Positions 32,249-41,679 of a stretch of 64,000 nucleotides of DNA are shown one piece after another. The stretch's first letter is position 1. Each line of letters begins with the position of its first letter. This DNA comes from Bacteroidales bacterium (GTDB taxonomy: Bacteria; Bacteroidota; Bacteroidia; Bacteroidales; WCHB1-69), in the NCBI GenBank assembly GCA_017525245.1, contig JAFXTE010000063.1:1-64000 (forward strand). The letters run 5' to 3'. The notes beneath the pieces were generated by a model. It made no database searches. It saw nothing but the letters and a program-made list of their open reading frames with translations, and was not told where the DNA came from. A program made the position numbers and the translations under genes.

Positions 32249-33811
32249 ATGAAACGGATTTTCGTCATTGCCACAGCCATCCTGCTGTGCGTCTGTAACC
32301 TGCACGGTCAGAAAAACCGCAAGATTCTTTATCGTGCGGACATGGGCTACTATGACGAAGAGATCCTCAACGGCGCGAACCGACTCATCGGGAACGTGAA
32401 ATTCGCCCAAGACAACGTGGTCGGCTATTGCGACAGTGCCTACCTGTACGACGCGGAAAACTACATCATCGCTTTTGGCAACCCTGTGCGCATCATCGTC
32501 AGCGACTCCGTCATCTTGTATGGACGGCGAGCCTACTACGACGGCAACATCCGCCAAGCCGCCATCGCCGAAAGAGTCCGTCTGGAAAACGGAAGTTCAT
32601 ACCTGCTGACCGACAGTCTGTTCTACGACCTCAACACAGACTGCGGCTCCTACACCACCGGAGCACGCATTTTCAGTGACGAGGACACCCTGACCAGCGT
32701 CATCGGCAGATACTACACCGCAACTGATGATGCCTATCTCTACAAGAATGTCCAGTTGCACAGCAGCAGCTACGTCATGAACTGTGACTCGCTTAAATAC
32801 AATGTGTCATATAAAACGGCATATTTCATCTCTCCTACACACCTCGTCAGCGATGAAAACACCATTTATACCGAACACGGTTACTACAACACCAACACCG
32901 AGATTTCCGTCTTATACGGGAATGTTCTATTGACGGGGGAAAACCAGATCCTGTCCGCCGACAGTCTGTATTACGATAAAAAACTGCGTTTTGGCAAAGC
33001 CTGGAACAACGCCAAATTTGTGGATACCACCAACCATTTCATCCTACAAGGCAACTACCTTGAACATCACGAAAACGGAGGCACCTCCATCGCTACCGAC
33101 AGCAATTTGGTCATCTACATTGATGACAACAACGACACGCTGTTCCTGCATAGCGACACCGTGAAAGTTGATTTCGACACTGCCTCCAACCCAACGTTGT
33201 TACGAGCCTATTTCCATACCAAATTCCAACATAAAAACATCCAAGGAGCCTGTGACTCTATGAGTTACAATGTAAACGACTCCATCATGATGATGTACTA
33301 CAATCCCGTGTTTTGGTCCGACAACTACCAACTCTCCGGCGACACGGTGCGCTTCATCATACTGGATTCCATACACTCCACTGTAGAATTATGCAAATCC
33401 GGGTTCATTATGGGAGGTTTATTCGAAAATTCGGAATTCAACCAGATCAAAGGATTGAACATAAAGGGATTTCTGAAAGACAAGGAATTACAACGGGTTG
33501 ATATCGTTGGGAATGCCGAATGTATCTATTATGTTCAGGAAGAGGACAGCTCGCTTATCGGCATCAACACCTCTATTACCAGCGAAATGCGTATTTATCT
33601 GGACAGCAACCAAATACAGCAAATCCGCTATTTTGATGCACCTAATGGGCAGATACATCCCGATAAGGAACTTCCAGAAAAAGACCGTAAGCTACAGGGT
33701 TTTAGGCGGTTAGACGTGTACAGGCCCTGGAAACCAGAAGATCTTTTCGTGATGCCCGTCCCTCGAGACCCCGATGGAACGAATAAAGACGATGACACAA
33801 CGAAGCGATGA
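32249..33811 (+). CDS. OstA-like protein (LptA/LptD N-terminal-like beta-jellyroll)
   Basis: This 520-residue protein has a signal peptide (MKRIFVIATAILLCVCNLHGQ). A long array of short beta strands follows, including GANRLIGNVKFAQDNVVGYCDSAYLY, SVILYGRRAYYDG and SVLYGNVLLTGENQILSADSLYY. This is the OstA-like beta-jellyroll used in lipopolysaccharide transport proteins LptA, LptC and LptD. It lacks the large LptD barrel, so a periplasmic bridging role is more likely. The ORF extends upstream in frame, but that stretch overlaps the previous gene. The stop overlaps the uvrC start by four bases. Confidence 0.85.
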   Translation: MKRIFVIATAILLCVCNLHGQKNRKILYRADMGYYDEEILNGANRLIGNVKFAQDNVVGYCDSAYLYDAENYIIAFGNPVRIIVSDSVILYGRRAYYDGNIRQAAIAERVRLENGSSYLLTDSLFYDLNTDCGSYTTGARIFSDEDTLTSVIGRYYTATDDAYLYKNVQLHSSSYVMNCDSLKYNVSYKTAYFISPTHLVSDENTIYTEHGYYNTNTEISVLYGNVLLTGENQILSADSLYYDKKLRFGKAWNNAKFVDTTNHFILQGNYLEHHENGGTSIATDSNLVIYIDDNNDTLFLHSDTVKVDFDTASNPTLLRAYFHTKFQHKNIQGACDSMSYNVNDSIMMMYYNPVFWSDNYQLSGDTVRFIILDSIHSTVELCKSGFIMGGLFENSEFNQIKGLNIKGFLKDKELQRVDIVGNAECIYYVQEEDSSLIGINTSITSEMRIYLDSNQIQQIRYFDAPNGQIHPDKELPEKDRKLQGFRRLDVYRPWKPEDLFVMPVPRDPDGTNKDDDTTKR

Positions 33812-35589
33812 GCCATGTAGCTGAACATATAAAACTGATTTTGAAATCCTTGCCGGAGAAGCCAGGGGTTTATCGCTTTTACGATGACAAAGGCACGGTG
33901 ATTTATGTCGGAAAGGCAAAACGGCTGAAACGGCGGGTCTCCTCTTATTTCAACAAAGACCACGAATCCGCCAAAGTGCGGATGTTAGTGACGAAAATCC
34001 GCGATATCCAGACGGTTGTGGTGGACAGCGAATGGGACGCTTTGTTGCTGGAGAACAGTATGATAAAGCAGTTCAAGCCCAAATACAATATCATGTTAAA
34101 AGACGACAAGACATACCCATGGATTGCCGTCACAAAAGAACCCTTTGCGCGAGTGTTCCCCACACGCCGTCCTGATGCGGCCTCCATGCATCTGTTTGGT
34201 CCCTATTCTTCTGTGAAACAGATGAATATATTACTTGACCTCATCAAAGAGATGTTCCCGATTCGCAACTGCAAAATACTGCGGAAAAACGAACGACCGT
34301 GCATGCAGTATCAGATTAAGAAGTGCGCCGCTCCCTGCTGCGGCCTCATCACACAAGAGGAATACCAAGAGAATATCGAAAAAGCGATGCAAATCATCAA
34401 GGGAAACCGCAAAGAGGTGATGCGGCAGTTGAGAACGGAGATGATGCGATACGCCGATGAATGGAAGTTTGAGCAGGCAGGTGAAGTCAAGCGCAAAATC
34501 GAGGCTTTGGAGAATTTCATCGGGAAATCCGTAGTCGTGAACCCTTCTCTCACCAATATGGACGTTTTCGGCATGGACGAGGACGATGACTGTTTTTACA
34601 TTAGCTTTTTACGTGTCATTGACGGTGCCATCGTGCAAGCACAGACTTTAGAAATCGACAACCGGTTAGACTCCACTCGGGAGGATGCACTCTGGACAGG
34701 CATCTTAGAAATCCAAGAACGGTTAGGCGGTCTGTCGCCCAGTCTGTTAGTACCTTTCATGCCAATTCTCATCCCAGAAGGGTGGAATCTTCAGGTTCCA
34801 CAGCGTGGCGACAAGCACAAGTTGGTGGAGCTGGCCGTCCATAACGCCCACTTCTTCATGCTTGAGAAAAAGAAGCGTCAGGATCTGGTGGATCCAGACC
34901 GGCGCAACCAGCGCGTGCTGTTAGCATTGCAAGAGGCGTTAGGGATGAAGACGCTACCGCGCCGCATCGAATGTTTCGACAACTCCAACACGCAGGGAGA
35001 GGAACCCGTGGCCGCCATGAGCTGCTTCATTGACGGAAAACCCGCTAAAAGCGAATACCGCCACTTCAACATCAAGACCGTGGTCGGTGCCGATGACTTC
35101 GCCTCCATGGAGGAGGTCATCTATCGCCGCTACCACCGACTGTTAGAGGAGGAAAAGCAACTGCCCGACCTTGTGGTCATCGATGGCGGCAAGGGACAAC
35201 TTCACGCTGCCTGGAACGCCATCCAAGCCCTCCACATCGAAGACCGTCTCATGATGGTGGGCATCGCCAAACGATTAGAGGACATTTACAAAGTAGGCGA
35301 CGACCTGCCCGTTTATATCGACAAACGTTCCGAGGCACAGAAGCTGCTGCAGCACGTCCGTGACGAAGTTCACCGCTTCGGTATCACCCACCACCGCAAA
35401 CGCCGTGCCAAAACAAGCATAGCGTCTGTGTTGGACAATGCGCCCGGAATCGGCAAAATCCTCAAGACCAAACTGCTGAGAGAATTCAAAACGGTGGCGA
35501 GAATCACCGCCGCCACCGAACCCGAACTCGCTGCCGTCATCGGCCCCAAAAAAGCCGCCGACCTCAAACAATACCTTTCAAAAATGTAG
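33808..35589 (+). CDS. uvrC: Excinuclease ABC subunit C
   Basis: This 593-residue nuclease makes the two incisions of nucleotide excision repair. The N-terminal GIY-YIG domain (PGVYRFYDDKGTVIYVGKAKRLKRR) makes the 3' cut. A UVR segment (about 205-240) binds UvrB. The RNase H-like domain (CFDNSNTQGEEPVAAM, VVIDGGKGQL) makes the 5' cut, and tandem helix-hairpin-helix motifs end the protein (LDNAPGIGKILKTKLL, AAVIGPKKAADL). It overlaps the OstA-like gene by ATGA. Confidence 0.97.
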   Translation: MSHVAEHIKLILKSLPEKPGVYRFYDDKGTVIYVGKAKRLKRRVSSYFNKDHESAKVRMLVTKIRDIQTVVVDSEWDALLLENSMIKQFKPKYNIMLKDDKTYPWIAVTKEPFARVFPTRRPDAASMHLFGPYSSVKQMNILLDLIKEMFPIRNCKILRKNERPCMQYQIKKCAAPCCGLITQEEYQENIEKAMQIIKGNRKEVMRQLRTEMMRYADEWKFEQAGEVKRKIEALENFIGKSVVVNPSLTNMDVFGMDEDDDCFYISFLRVIDGAIVQAQTLEIDNRLDSTREDALWTGILEIQERLGGLSPSLLVPFMPILIPEGWNLQVPQRGDKHKLVELAVHNAHFFMLEKKKRQDLVDPDRRNQRVLLALQEALGMKTLPRRIECFDNSNTQGEEPVAAMSCFIDGKPAKSEYRHFNIKTVVGADDFASMEEVIYRRYHRLLEEEKQLPDLVVIDGGKGQLHAAWNAIQALHIEDRLMMVGIAKRLEDIYKVGDDLPVYIDKRSEAQKLLQHVRDEVHRFGITHHRKRRAKTSIASVLDNAPGIGKILKTKLLREFKTVARITAATEPELAAVIGPKKAADLKQYLSKM

Positions 35590-35615
35590 AATGCAAAATG
35601 TAGTATATAAAACAT

Positions 35616-35692
35616 AATTCCTTAAGCAGTCCCGAAGGGACAAGACGCGCGAAGCACTAATAACCCCATACAAGCGAAGCGCAGTGTGGGGC
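35616..35692. repeat. Dispersed 77-bp intergenic repeat, copy 1
   Basis: It starts AATTCCTTAAGCAGTCCCG and ends AAGCGCAGTGTGGGGC, with inner hairpins GTCCCGAAGGGAC and CCCCATAC...GTGTGGGG. The reverse complement of 49611-49686 is the same element with about ten differences. A partial second unit with CTAATAACCCCACAC follows at 35715-35755. Confidence 0.8.
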
Positions 35693-35771
35693 AAACAAAG
35701 ATGAAAAACGCAAGAAGTGCTAATAACCCCACACTGCGATTTGTTTGTGTGGGCCATCAAAAAACAAAACA

Positions 35772-37457
35772 ATGAAGAAAAACCTCATCATCACCATCAT
35801 CGCCGCAATCATTGCCGTCTCGGCCACGGCACAAAACAACCAATTGACATACCCCTCCACTTACGTGGAAACCGTAGTGGATGCCACAACCCTGCAAGAA
35901 CTGTCACGGGAGTTCTCCGTTGACCGCGTGAAACGTAACACCGACAACACCTTCAACACGCGCATCAGTCTGTCATACAAAGACTTTGACAAATTTCTAT
36001 CAAAGCATATCCCTTATACAACTTATACCCCGACCCGAGCCACTATAACGATGGCACAAAACTATGAGGAGATGACCGCCCTATGGAACAGGTATCCGAC
36101 CTACAGCACCTATCTCGCCATGATGGACACCTTCCAGACACGTTATCCACAACTTTGCAGAATTGATACGATTTTGACTGTCACTCCCAACAACCACAGC
36201 ATTCTCTGCGCCCATATTAGCAACAACCTCAACGACAACGAGGGCAAACCATCCGTTTTATACACCTCCACTATTCACGGCGATGAAGTGGTTGGCTATT
36301 ACATGATGCTCCGACTTATTGATTTTCTGCTAACCAACTACAACACAAGCACATATATCACTGATTTGGTCAACAATCTGGATATTTGGATTTGCCCGTT
36401 GCACAATCCAGACGGGACCTATCACACTTCCGACAACCAAATTAACAACTGGCCTGTATCTATCCGTTACAACTATAACTGGGAGGACTTGAACCGCGTC
36501 TTTCCAGAAATCAGTCTGCCAGTCACCCGTTCGCAATACGAGCCCGAAGTTGAGGCTATGATGCAATTCCTGGAAGCGCACAATTTCACACTTGCGGCCA
36601 ACTTACACGGAGGTGCGGAAGTCTTCAACTACCCGTGGGACAGCTGGACATCATCGCAACGCAGCCACGCCGATGCCGACTGGTGGGAATATGTTGGCCA
36701 CAACTTCGCAGACACTTGCCACCTCTATTCCAACACCTACATGACCGAAGAGAACAACGGAGTCACAGAGGGCGGAAACTGGTACGTCATCACAGGTTCG
36801 ATGCAAGACTACCACAACTTTTACCTTGGCACCCGCCACGTCACCATTGAGGTTTGCGAAGACAAAGTCTTATCATCCAACCAGTTGCCATACTATTGGG
36901 ACTATGTGTATCACTCCTTCCTGAACCTCATCGCCGAAGCGGACAACGGCATCCACGGCATCGTCACCGACTCGCTGACAGGCGAACCGCTGCAAGCGCT
37001 GGTCTATATCGAAAATCACGACCTCGACCATTCTTACGTGGAGAGCACCCTACCCTACGGCGACTATCATCGCCCCATCAAGGCCGGACAATACTCCGTA
37101 ACCTATTCGGCCGAGGGCTACCTCCCTAAAACCATAGTCACGACAGTCGCCGACGGTGAAAAATCGGTACAGAATGTGCAATTGTCCAAACCCGTCGGCA
37201 TTCCCGAATACGAAAGCCGAATCACTGTATATCCCAATCCAGCACAAGATTTTATCACCGTGGAACTGTCTGACGGAACGGAAATTGACAACATCACCCT
37301 ATACGACATACAGGGCAGCCTTGTAGAGACGTTTCCTGAAACGTCTCTACAGACCGCCAAATTGGATGTCCGCCACCTTCCCACCGGCACCTACATCCTG
37401 CATATCAGGACAACCAATGCCCTCGAATTTATCCGGAAAATACATGTTTATAACTGA
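35772..37457 (+). CDS. Secreted M14 zinc carboxypeptidase with T9SS type A sorting domain
   Basis: The 561-residue protein begins with a signal peptide (MKKNLIITIIAAIIAVSATAQ). The peptidase domain (about 95-390) has the zinc ligands in TIHGDEVVGYY and ANLHGG, the substrate arginine region LNRVFPE, and the catalytic Glu in VTIEVCEDK. A carboxypeptidase regulatory-like domain (IVTDSLTGEPLQALVYIEN) follows. The last 75 residues form a type A sorting domain (VYPNPAQDFITVEL ... LPTGTYILHI ... FIRKIHVYN) that directs export by T9SS. Residues 518-527 are encoded by a palindromic repeat inserted in frame. Confidence 0.92.
   Translation: MKKNLIITIIAAIIAVSATAQNNQLTYPSTYVETVVDATTLQELSREFSVDRVKRNTDNTFNTRISLSYKDFDKFLSKHIPYTTYTPTRATITMAQNYEEMTALWNRYPTYSTYLAMMDTFQTRYPQLCRIDTILTVTPNNHSILCAHISNNLNDNEGKPSVLYTSTIHGDEVVGYYMMLRLIDFLLTNYNTSTYITDLVNNLDIWICPLHNPDGTYHTSDNQINNWPVSIRYNYNWEDLNRVFPEISLPVTRSQYEPEVEAMMQFLEAHNFTLAANLHGGAEVFNYPWDSWTSSQRSHADADWWEYVGHNFADTCHLYSNTYMTEENNGVTEGGNWYVITGSMQDYHNFYLGTRHVTIEVCEDKVLSSNQLPYYWDYVYHSFLNLIAEADNGIHGIVTDSLTGEPLQALVYIENHDLDHSYVESTLPYGDYHRPIKAGQYSVTYSAEGYLPKTIVTTVADGEKSVQNVQLSKPVGIPEYESRITVYPNPAQDFITVELSDGTEIDNITLYDIQGSLVETFPETSLQTAKLDVRHLPTGTYILHIRTTNALEFIRKIHVYN
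37323..37350. repeat. Palindromic repeat inside the M14 peptidase coding sequence
   Basis: A perfect 28-bp member of the GTAGAGAC/GTCTCTAC family with core GTTTCCTGAAAC. It starts on a codon boundary and codes VETFPETSL plus one base of the next codon. Confidence 0.92.
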
Positions 37458-37525
37458 TAATCAGCCCAAACATAGCCTGTGATTTGTTTTTTTTCGCTCA
37501 GATACAAAGGTATGGATTTTTTTAT

Positions 37526-37533
37526 TACTTTTG
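37526..37533 (+). promoter_or_regulatory. -7 promoter element of the DUF4328 gene
   Basis: TACTTTTG followed by CTACG, 69 bases before the ATG at 37603. Confidence 0.55.
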
Positions 37534-37602
37534 CTACGCTTTATTTGTAGCAAATAGATTTCCTAAATCTTTGAAAATTAGTAATATAAAATATTTTTTA
37601 GT

Positions 37603-38547
37603 ATGAAAAAATTGACAAATAACACTTCTTTGGGCAAACTTATTCTGCTCTGCAACGTGGTGGTGCTTGTTCTTTTCATCATCTCAATGCTCTTTTTGAT
37701 GAAATTTGACAAGACCAACAGAGCGGTCATCCAAGAGCGCAAACACTACAACGATTTGTACGAAGCGTATGCCACTGCACAACACCCGCTGCGGCAAGAC
37801 AGCGCCGAGGTGGCCTACTACCAATACAAATTGGACACACTGCAGCAGAAGACTCCCGCCAGCAAAGACGAGCGGAAAGTCCTTGCCGAAAGCATCGAAG
37901 TCACCAAGCAGACGTTAGCCGACAAGAAAAAATTACAAGAAGAACACTGGAACAGCGTGGCTGAGCTTGAAAAAGAATACTCCCCGGCTCTTCAAAACTG
38001 GGAGAATCTGAATGCCGACAACGCTGCCGCCAAGAAGAAATTCTGGATTATCGCAGCACTGGCCATTGTCGCTTTCCTTCTCAAAACGTTCCTTTTCGCT
38101 GTCTGGGGCTCGAAAAACAACAAGAACCTGCACGCTATCGCCCCGTGGATGAAAAGCGGCATGAAGCCCTGGATGTCTTACGTTGCTTGGTTCGTCCCCA
38201 TCTACAACCTCATCAAACCCCTCTCCTTCTTCAAGGAAGTGTGGAATGAAACCGACTATGCCCTTGAGAACATCGGTGCCAATGAAAGAAACGAAAACGC
38301 GGTGGATAACTCCAACATCTATATGGCTATTTGGTGGGGATTCCTGCTATGTAGCGTGTGGTTGATGAACTACATCCTGTTCGGCACGTTCTTCCGCGAA
38401 GGTGCCCTCTATGTCAAAGCCAACCACGGCACAATGGTGGTCGTCGCCATCATAATCATGGTTATCTGCATGGTCATCGAATCTGCGTTGATTCTTAAAT
38501 ACAACAAGAAAAACATGCAACTGATTGAAAACGAGAGCAAGTTTTAA
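37603..38547 (+). CDS. DUF4328 domain membrane protein
   Basis: This 314-residue protein has an N-terminal transmembrane helix (about 13-33). A soluble coiled-coil stretch rich in Lys, Gln and Glu (about 38-140) follows, then three or four further helices. The segment MKPWMSYVAWFVPIYNLIKPLSFFKEVWNE matches DUF4328, a membrane domain of unknown function. It stands alone between its own promoter and a strong terminator. Confidence 0.75.
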   Translation: MKKLTNNTSLGKLILLCNVVVLVLFIISMLFLMKFDKTNRAVIQERKHYNDLYEAYATAQHPLRQDSAEVAYYQYKLDTLQQKTPASKDERKVLAESIEVTKQTLADKKKLQEEHWNSVAELEKEYSPALQNWENLNADNAAAKKKFWIIAALAIVAFLLKTFLFAVWGSKNNKNLHAIAPWMKSGMKPWMSYVAWFVPIYNLIKPLSFFKEVWNETDYALENIGANERNENAVDNSNIYMAIWWGFLLCSVWLMNYILFGTFFREGALYVKANHGTMVVVAIIIMVICMVIESALILKYNKKNMQLIENESKF

Positions 38548-38575
38548 TCAGTAACCATAATTGTCGAACAAAAAA

Positions 38576-38600
38576 GCAGGGTCAAGACCCTGCTTTTTTT
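38576..38600. terminator. Rho-independent terminator
   Basis: GCAGGGTC pairs perfectly with GACCCTGC across a two-base gap, flanked by five or more A on the left and seven T on the right. It serves the DUF4328 gene and probably the convergent glycosyltransferase gene. Confidence 0.9.
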
Positions 38601-38616
38601 GTTTTTGCAAAAGGAA

Positions 38617-39741
38617 TCATGGTAAAACCTTCTCTATGGTTTTCCACAACAAATCCGCCGTTCGATCCCAAGTGAAAAGTCCTTTCCTGGCGATAGCTTT
38701 CTCTATCAGAGCGTTTCGTAAACATTCATCCTGCTGCAAACACCCCATTGCATCGGCCAACTGGTCAGGACTACTTGGATCCACCAAAATGGCGGCGTCA
38801 CCCGCGATTTCCGGCATAGCGGTCACATTGGAGGTAATGATGGGGATATGCGCGTTGAAAGAATCCACAATAGGAAGCCCAAAACCTTCAAACAGCGAGG
38901 TATAAACCATAGCGATGGAACTGGCTGTCAGTTCGCAAACAACATCCAAAGGTTGACGCCCCAAAAGCAGCACCTCATCGCGATGCCGCATTTTCAAATA
39001 GGTGTCCTCTATTTCCCCAGCCCACCATTTCTTCTCGCCCACTACAACCAGCTTCGTAGAACACGCATACCTGTCCTTGAACATGTCAAACGCCCTGAAA
39101 ATATTGTCCAAATTCTTGCGCTTGTGAATGAGCCCGACAAAAAGGAAATAGTCGTCCCCTCCCGTGTATTTCATTCTTACTTGATTCTGCTGTTCTTTTG
39201 TAAGGGGTTTGTACGCCGGATTATTGCCCGAAAAAACAACATCGACTTTATCGGAATCCACTTGAAACGAGCGAATGATGTCCTGACGGCTATAATCAGA
39301 CACGGTGGCCAAACGAGAGGCATTTCGGGCAAACTTCGGGAAAAAACGGTCGTAGTAGCGGCGCACAACGGGCGGCACAAACTCCGGATGGTGCAAAAAG
39401 TTAAGGTCGTGGATGACATTGACTACGGGAATTTCCAACTTAGTCGGAATCCAGCCATCCGTGGACAAAAACAAATCTGCTTTTATCTTTCTGATTTTTA
39501 ACGGGATACCATATTCAAAAAAAAGATACCAAAGATAAGGATGCCGTGCCTGAGGATGGACGACTACCGGTGTGACATTATCGCTGAAAAGAAATGATTC
39601 GTCAAATTTCCGGTCGAAAAAGAAAAAAAACTGATGTTCCGGATGCATCCTCGTAATCCTTCGCAACGTCTCATACGTAAACTGACCGATACCCTCCAAT
39701 CTGTCTTTCAACAGCAGGCGCGTGTTAACGGCAATTTTCAT
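38617..39741 (-). CDS. Glycosyltransferase family 4 (GT-B fold)
   Basis: This 374-residue cytoplasmic enzyme has the N-terminal RLLLKDRLEGIGQFTYE loop for the acceptor side. The donor-side motifs are FVGLIHKRKNLDNIFRAF and YTSLFEGFGLPIVDSF with the conserved acidic residue. Family 4 enzymes transfer sugars from NDP-sugars with retention of configuration, usually for surface polysaccharides. The acceptor is unknown. It follows recJ by 25 bases on the same strand, so the two are probably cotranscribed. Confidence 0.88.
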   Translation of the reverse strand: MKIAVNTRLLLKDRLEGIGQFTYETLRRITRMHPEHQFFFFFDRKFDESFLFSDNVTPVVVHPQARHPYLWYLFFEYGIPLKIRKIKADLFLSTDGWIPTKLEIPVVNVIHDLNFLHHPEFVPPVVRRYYDRFFPKFARNASRLATVSDYSRQDIIRSFQVDSDKVDVVFSGNNPAYKPLTKEQQNQVRMKYTGGDDYFLFVGLIHKRKNLDNIFRAFDMFKDRYACSTKLVVVGEKKWWAGEIEDTYLKMRHRDEVLLLGRQPLDVVCELTASSIAMVYTSLFEGFGLPIVDSFNAHIPIITSNVTAMPEIAGDAAILVDPSSPDQLADAMGCLQQDECLRNALIEKAIARKGLFTWDRTADLLWKTIEKVLP

Positions 39742-39766
39742 AACACCAGACGATTTTCAACGTAAT

Positions 39767-41626
39767 TTATACGGAATGAGGGTCTTTCTTGTCACTGCTG
39801 GTACGGTAGGCATAATCATCATGAAAGGTTGACTTTTCACCAAACCTGTCATTTTCCGAAGTAGCAGGTTCTATATCCTTGATATTCAGCTGTGTGGTCA
39901 CTGTATTGTTCCAACGATTTTCCTCGACATGGTAAAGCACGTTGAAAGGCTTTGAATCGCTGACAATCGGAAGTTGGGATTTTTGATTAAAGGCGATAGC
40001 GTCAATAGAGTTGCCACGTTCGTATGGACTTAAAATCCTGCATTTCAGATGCTTGTCACCCACAATACGCGCATTTCCCTCATCAACGACACCATCTGTT
40101 TCAAAGACGGGTTCCATATTCCCCGGACCGAAAGGAGCGAATTTTTTCAAATTTTTCAAGAACTGGGGGGTGATCTCTGAAAGATTCAGCATCATGTCAA
40201 CCGTAATCTCCGGCTCGTATGAAGACTCGTCAAGATTCTCTTTCACATATTCCTCAAAGCGTTGTGAAAACTCCTCCAAATTCTCCTGTTTCATCGTCAA
40301 ACCGGCGGCATACTTATGTCCGCCGAAATGTTCAAGCAAATCGGCACAGGAATCAATACCGTCGTAGATATTGAATTCCTTCACTGAACGGGCGGAACCG
40401 GTAATCAGGCCGTCATCAGAACTCATCAGCACGATGGTCGGTTTGTAGAACTCTTCCACCAGACGGGAAGCCACGATGCCAATAATGCCTTTCTCCCACT
40501 GCGGATTGTAAATGACTATGCTCTTCCGATTCTCAAATTCATGAGAGTTACGGATCATGTCCATCGCCTCTTCCGTGGCATTCTTGTCCTTCTGTTTGCG
40601 TTCGTTGTTCTGTTTGTTGATACGGGTGCTGATTTCCATAGACTTATCCTCGTCCTCAACGATGAAGAGGCGAACAGACTCCTTGGCACTCTTGATTCTG
40701 CCAGCCGCATTGATACGGGGGCCAACGTAAAACACCAAATCCGAAATGGATATTACCCTTGTGAAGAACGTATCTTCACTGAAAGGGGGATAAGTACGCA
40801 TCTTGATGCCCGCTTGGTCGAGAATGGCACGGATTCCCATGCGAGGAATCTTGTTAATCATTTCCAACCCGTAATGGGCAAGGATACGGTTTTCGCCCGT
40901 TATGGCGACAATATCGCAGGCAATGCTGACGGCAACCAAATCCATGCGTTTCAGCCACAGCTCGTCAGGGAGATTATTCCGGAAACAGTAACCTTGCACC
41001 AATTTGAAACCCACTCCACACCCGGAAAGCTCCTTGTACGGATAAGCGCAGTCTTTTCGCTTGGGATCCAGAATGGCAAGCGCTTTGGGAAGCGTGTCAC
41101 CTTCGAGATGGTGGTCGGTGATGATGACATCTATACCATATTCATTAGCCAGGTCAACCATATCGTTGGCCTTTATACCACAATCAAGAGAAATCAGCAG
41201 ATTAATACCGTTTTCTTTACAATAGGAAATACCCTTTTCCGTAATGCCATAACCTTCAGTATAACGGTCAGGGATATAGTATTTGATGTATTCGTGGGCG
41301 TCGGAGCCGCGGATTTCACACAAGAAAGAATACACAAGGGCCACTGCTGATGTGCCGTCCACATCATAGTCTCCATAGACCATGATTTTCTCGTCATGAA
41401 CAATGGCTTTGGAAAGTCGCTCCACCGCCAAGGTCATGTCTTTCATCAAAAACGGGTCGTGCAATTTTTCAATATCGGGTTCAAAAAAGTCACGAGCCTG
41501 CTGAACCGTGGAGATGCCGCGCTGAGCAAGCAGAATCGCAAGCGGCCGCTCAAGTTTCAGATGCTCACACAGTTGCGAAACAACTGTTTCATCTGGAAGC
41601 TCTTTTTTCACCCAATGTTTTTTCAT
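39767..41626 (-). CDS. recJ: Single-stranded-DNA-specific exonuclease RecJ
   Basis: This 619-residue 5'-3' exonuclease belongs to the DHH family. It contains VYGDYDVDGTSAVAL (motif I), SLDCGIKANDMVDLA, VIITDHHLEGDTLP (the DHH motif) and the DHHA1 region with NPQWEKGIIGIVASRL and HFGGHKYAAGLTM. It acts in recombination and mismatch repair on single strands. A TATATTTG box (41652-41659, minus strand) ends 25 bases upstream of ATG 41626. Confidence 0.96.
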   Translation of the reverse strand: MKKHWVKKELPDETVVSQLCEHLKLERPLAILLAQRGISTVQQARDFFEPDIEKLHDPFLMKDMTLAVERLSKAIVHDEKIMVYGDYDVDGTSAVALVYSFLCEIRGSDAHEYIKYYIPDRYTEGYGITEKGISYCKENGINLLISLDCGIKANDMVDLANEYGIDVIITDHHLEGDTLPKALAILDPKRKDCAYPYKELSGCGVGFKLVQGYCFRNNLPDELWLKRMDLVAVSIACDIVAITGENRILAHYGLEMINKIPRMGIRAILDQAGIKMRTYPPFSEDTFFTRVISISDLVFYVGPRINAAGRIKSAKESVRLFIVEDEDKSMEISTRINKQNNERKQKDKNATEEAMDMIRNSHEFENRKSIVIYNPQWEKGIIGIVASRLVEEFYKPTIVLMSSDDGLITGSARSVKEFNIYDGIDSCADLLEHFGGHKYAAGLTMKQENLEEFSQRFEEYVKENLDESSYEPEITVDMMLNLSEITPQFLKNLKKFAPFGPGNMEPVFETDGVVDEGNARIVGDKHLKCRILSPYERGNSIDAIAFNQKSQLPIVSDSKPFNVLYHVEENRWNNTVTTQLNIKDIEPATSENDRFGEKSTFHDDYAYRTSSDKKDPHSV

Positions 41627-41651
41627 TTTATCTATTATAAAAAATCCGCTG

Positions 41652-41659
41652 CAAATATA
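41652..41659 (-). promoter_or_regulatory. -7 promoter element of recJ
   Basis: TATATTTG followed by CAGCG on the minus strand. Confidence 0.65.
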
Positions 41660-41679
41660 TAGATTATTTTTTTACAATG

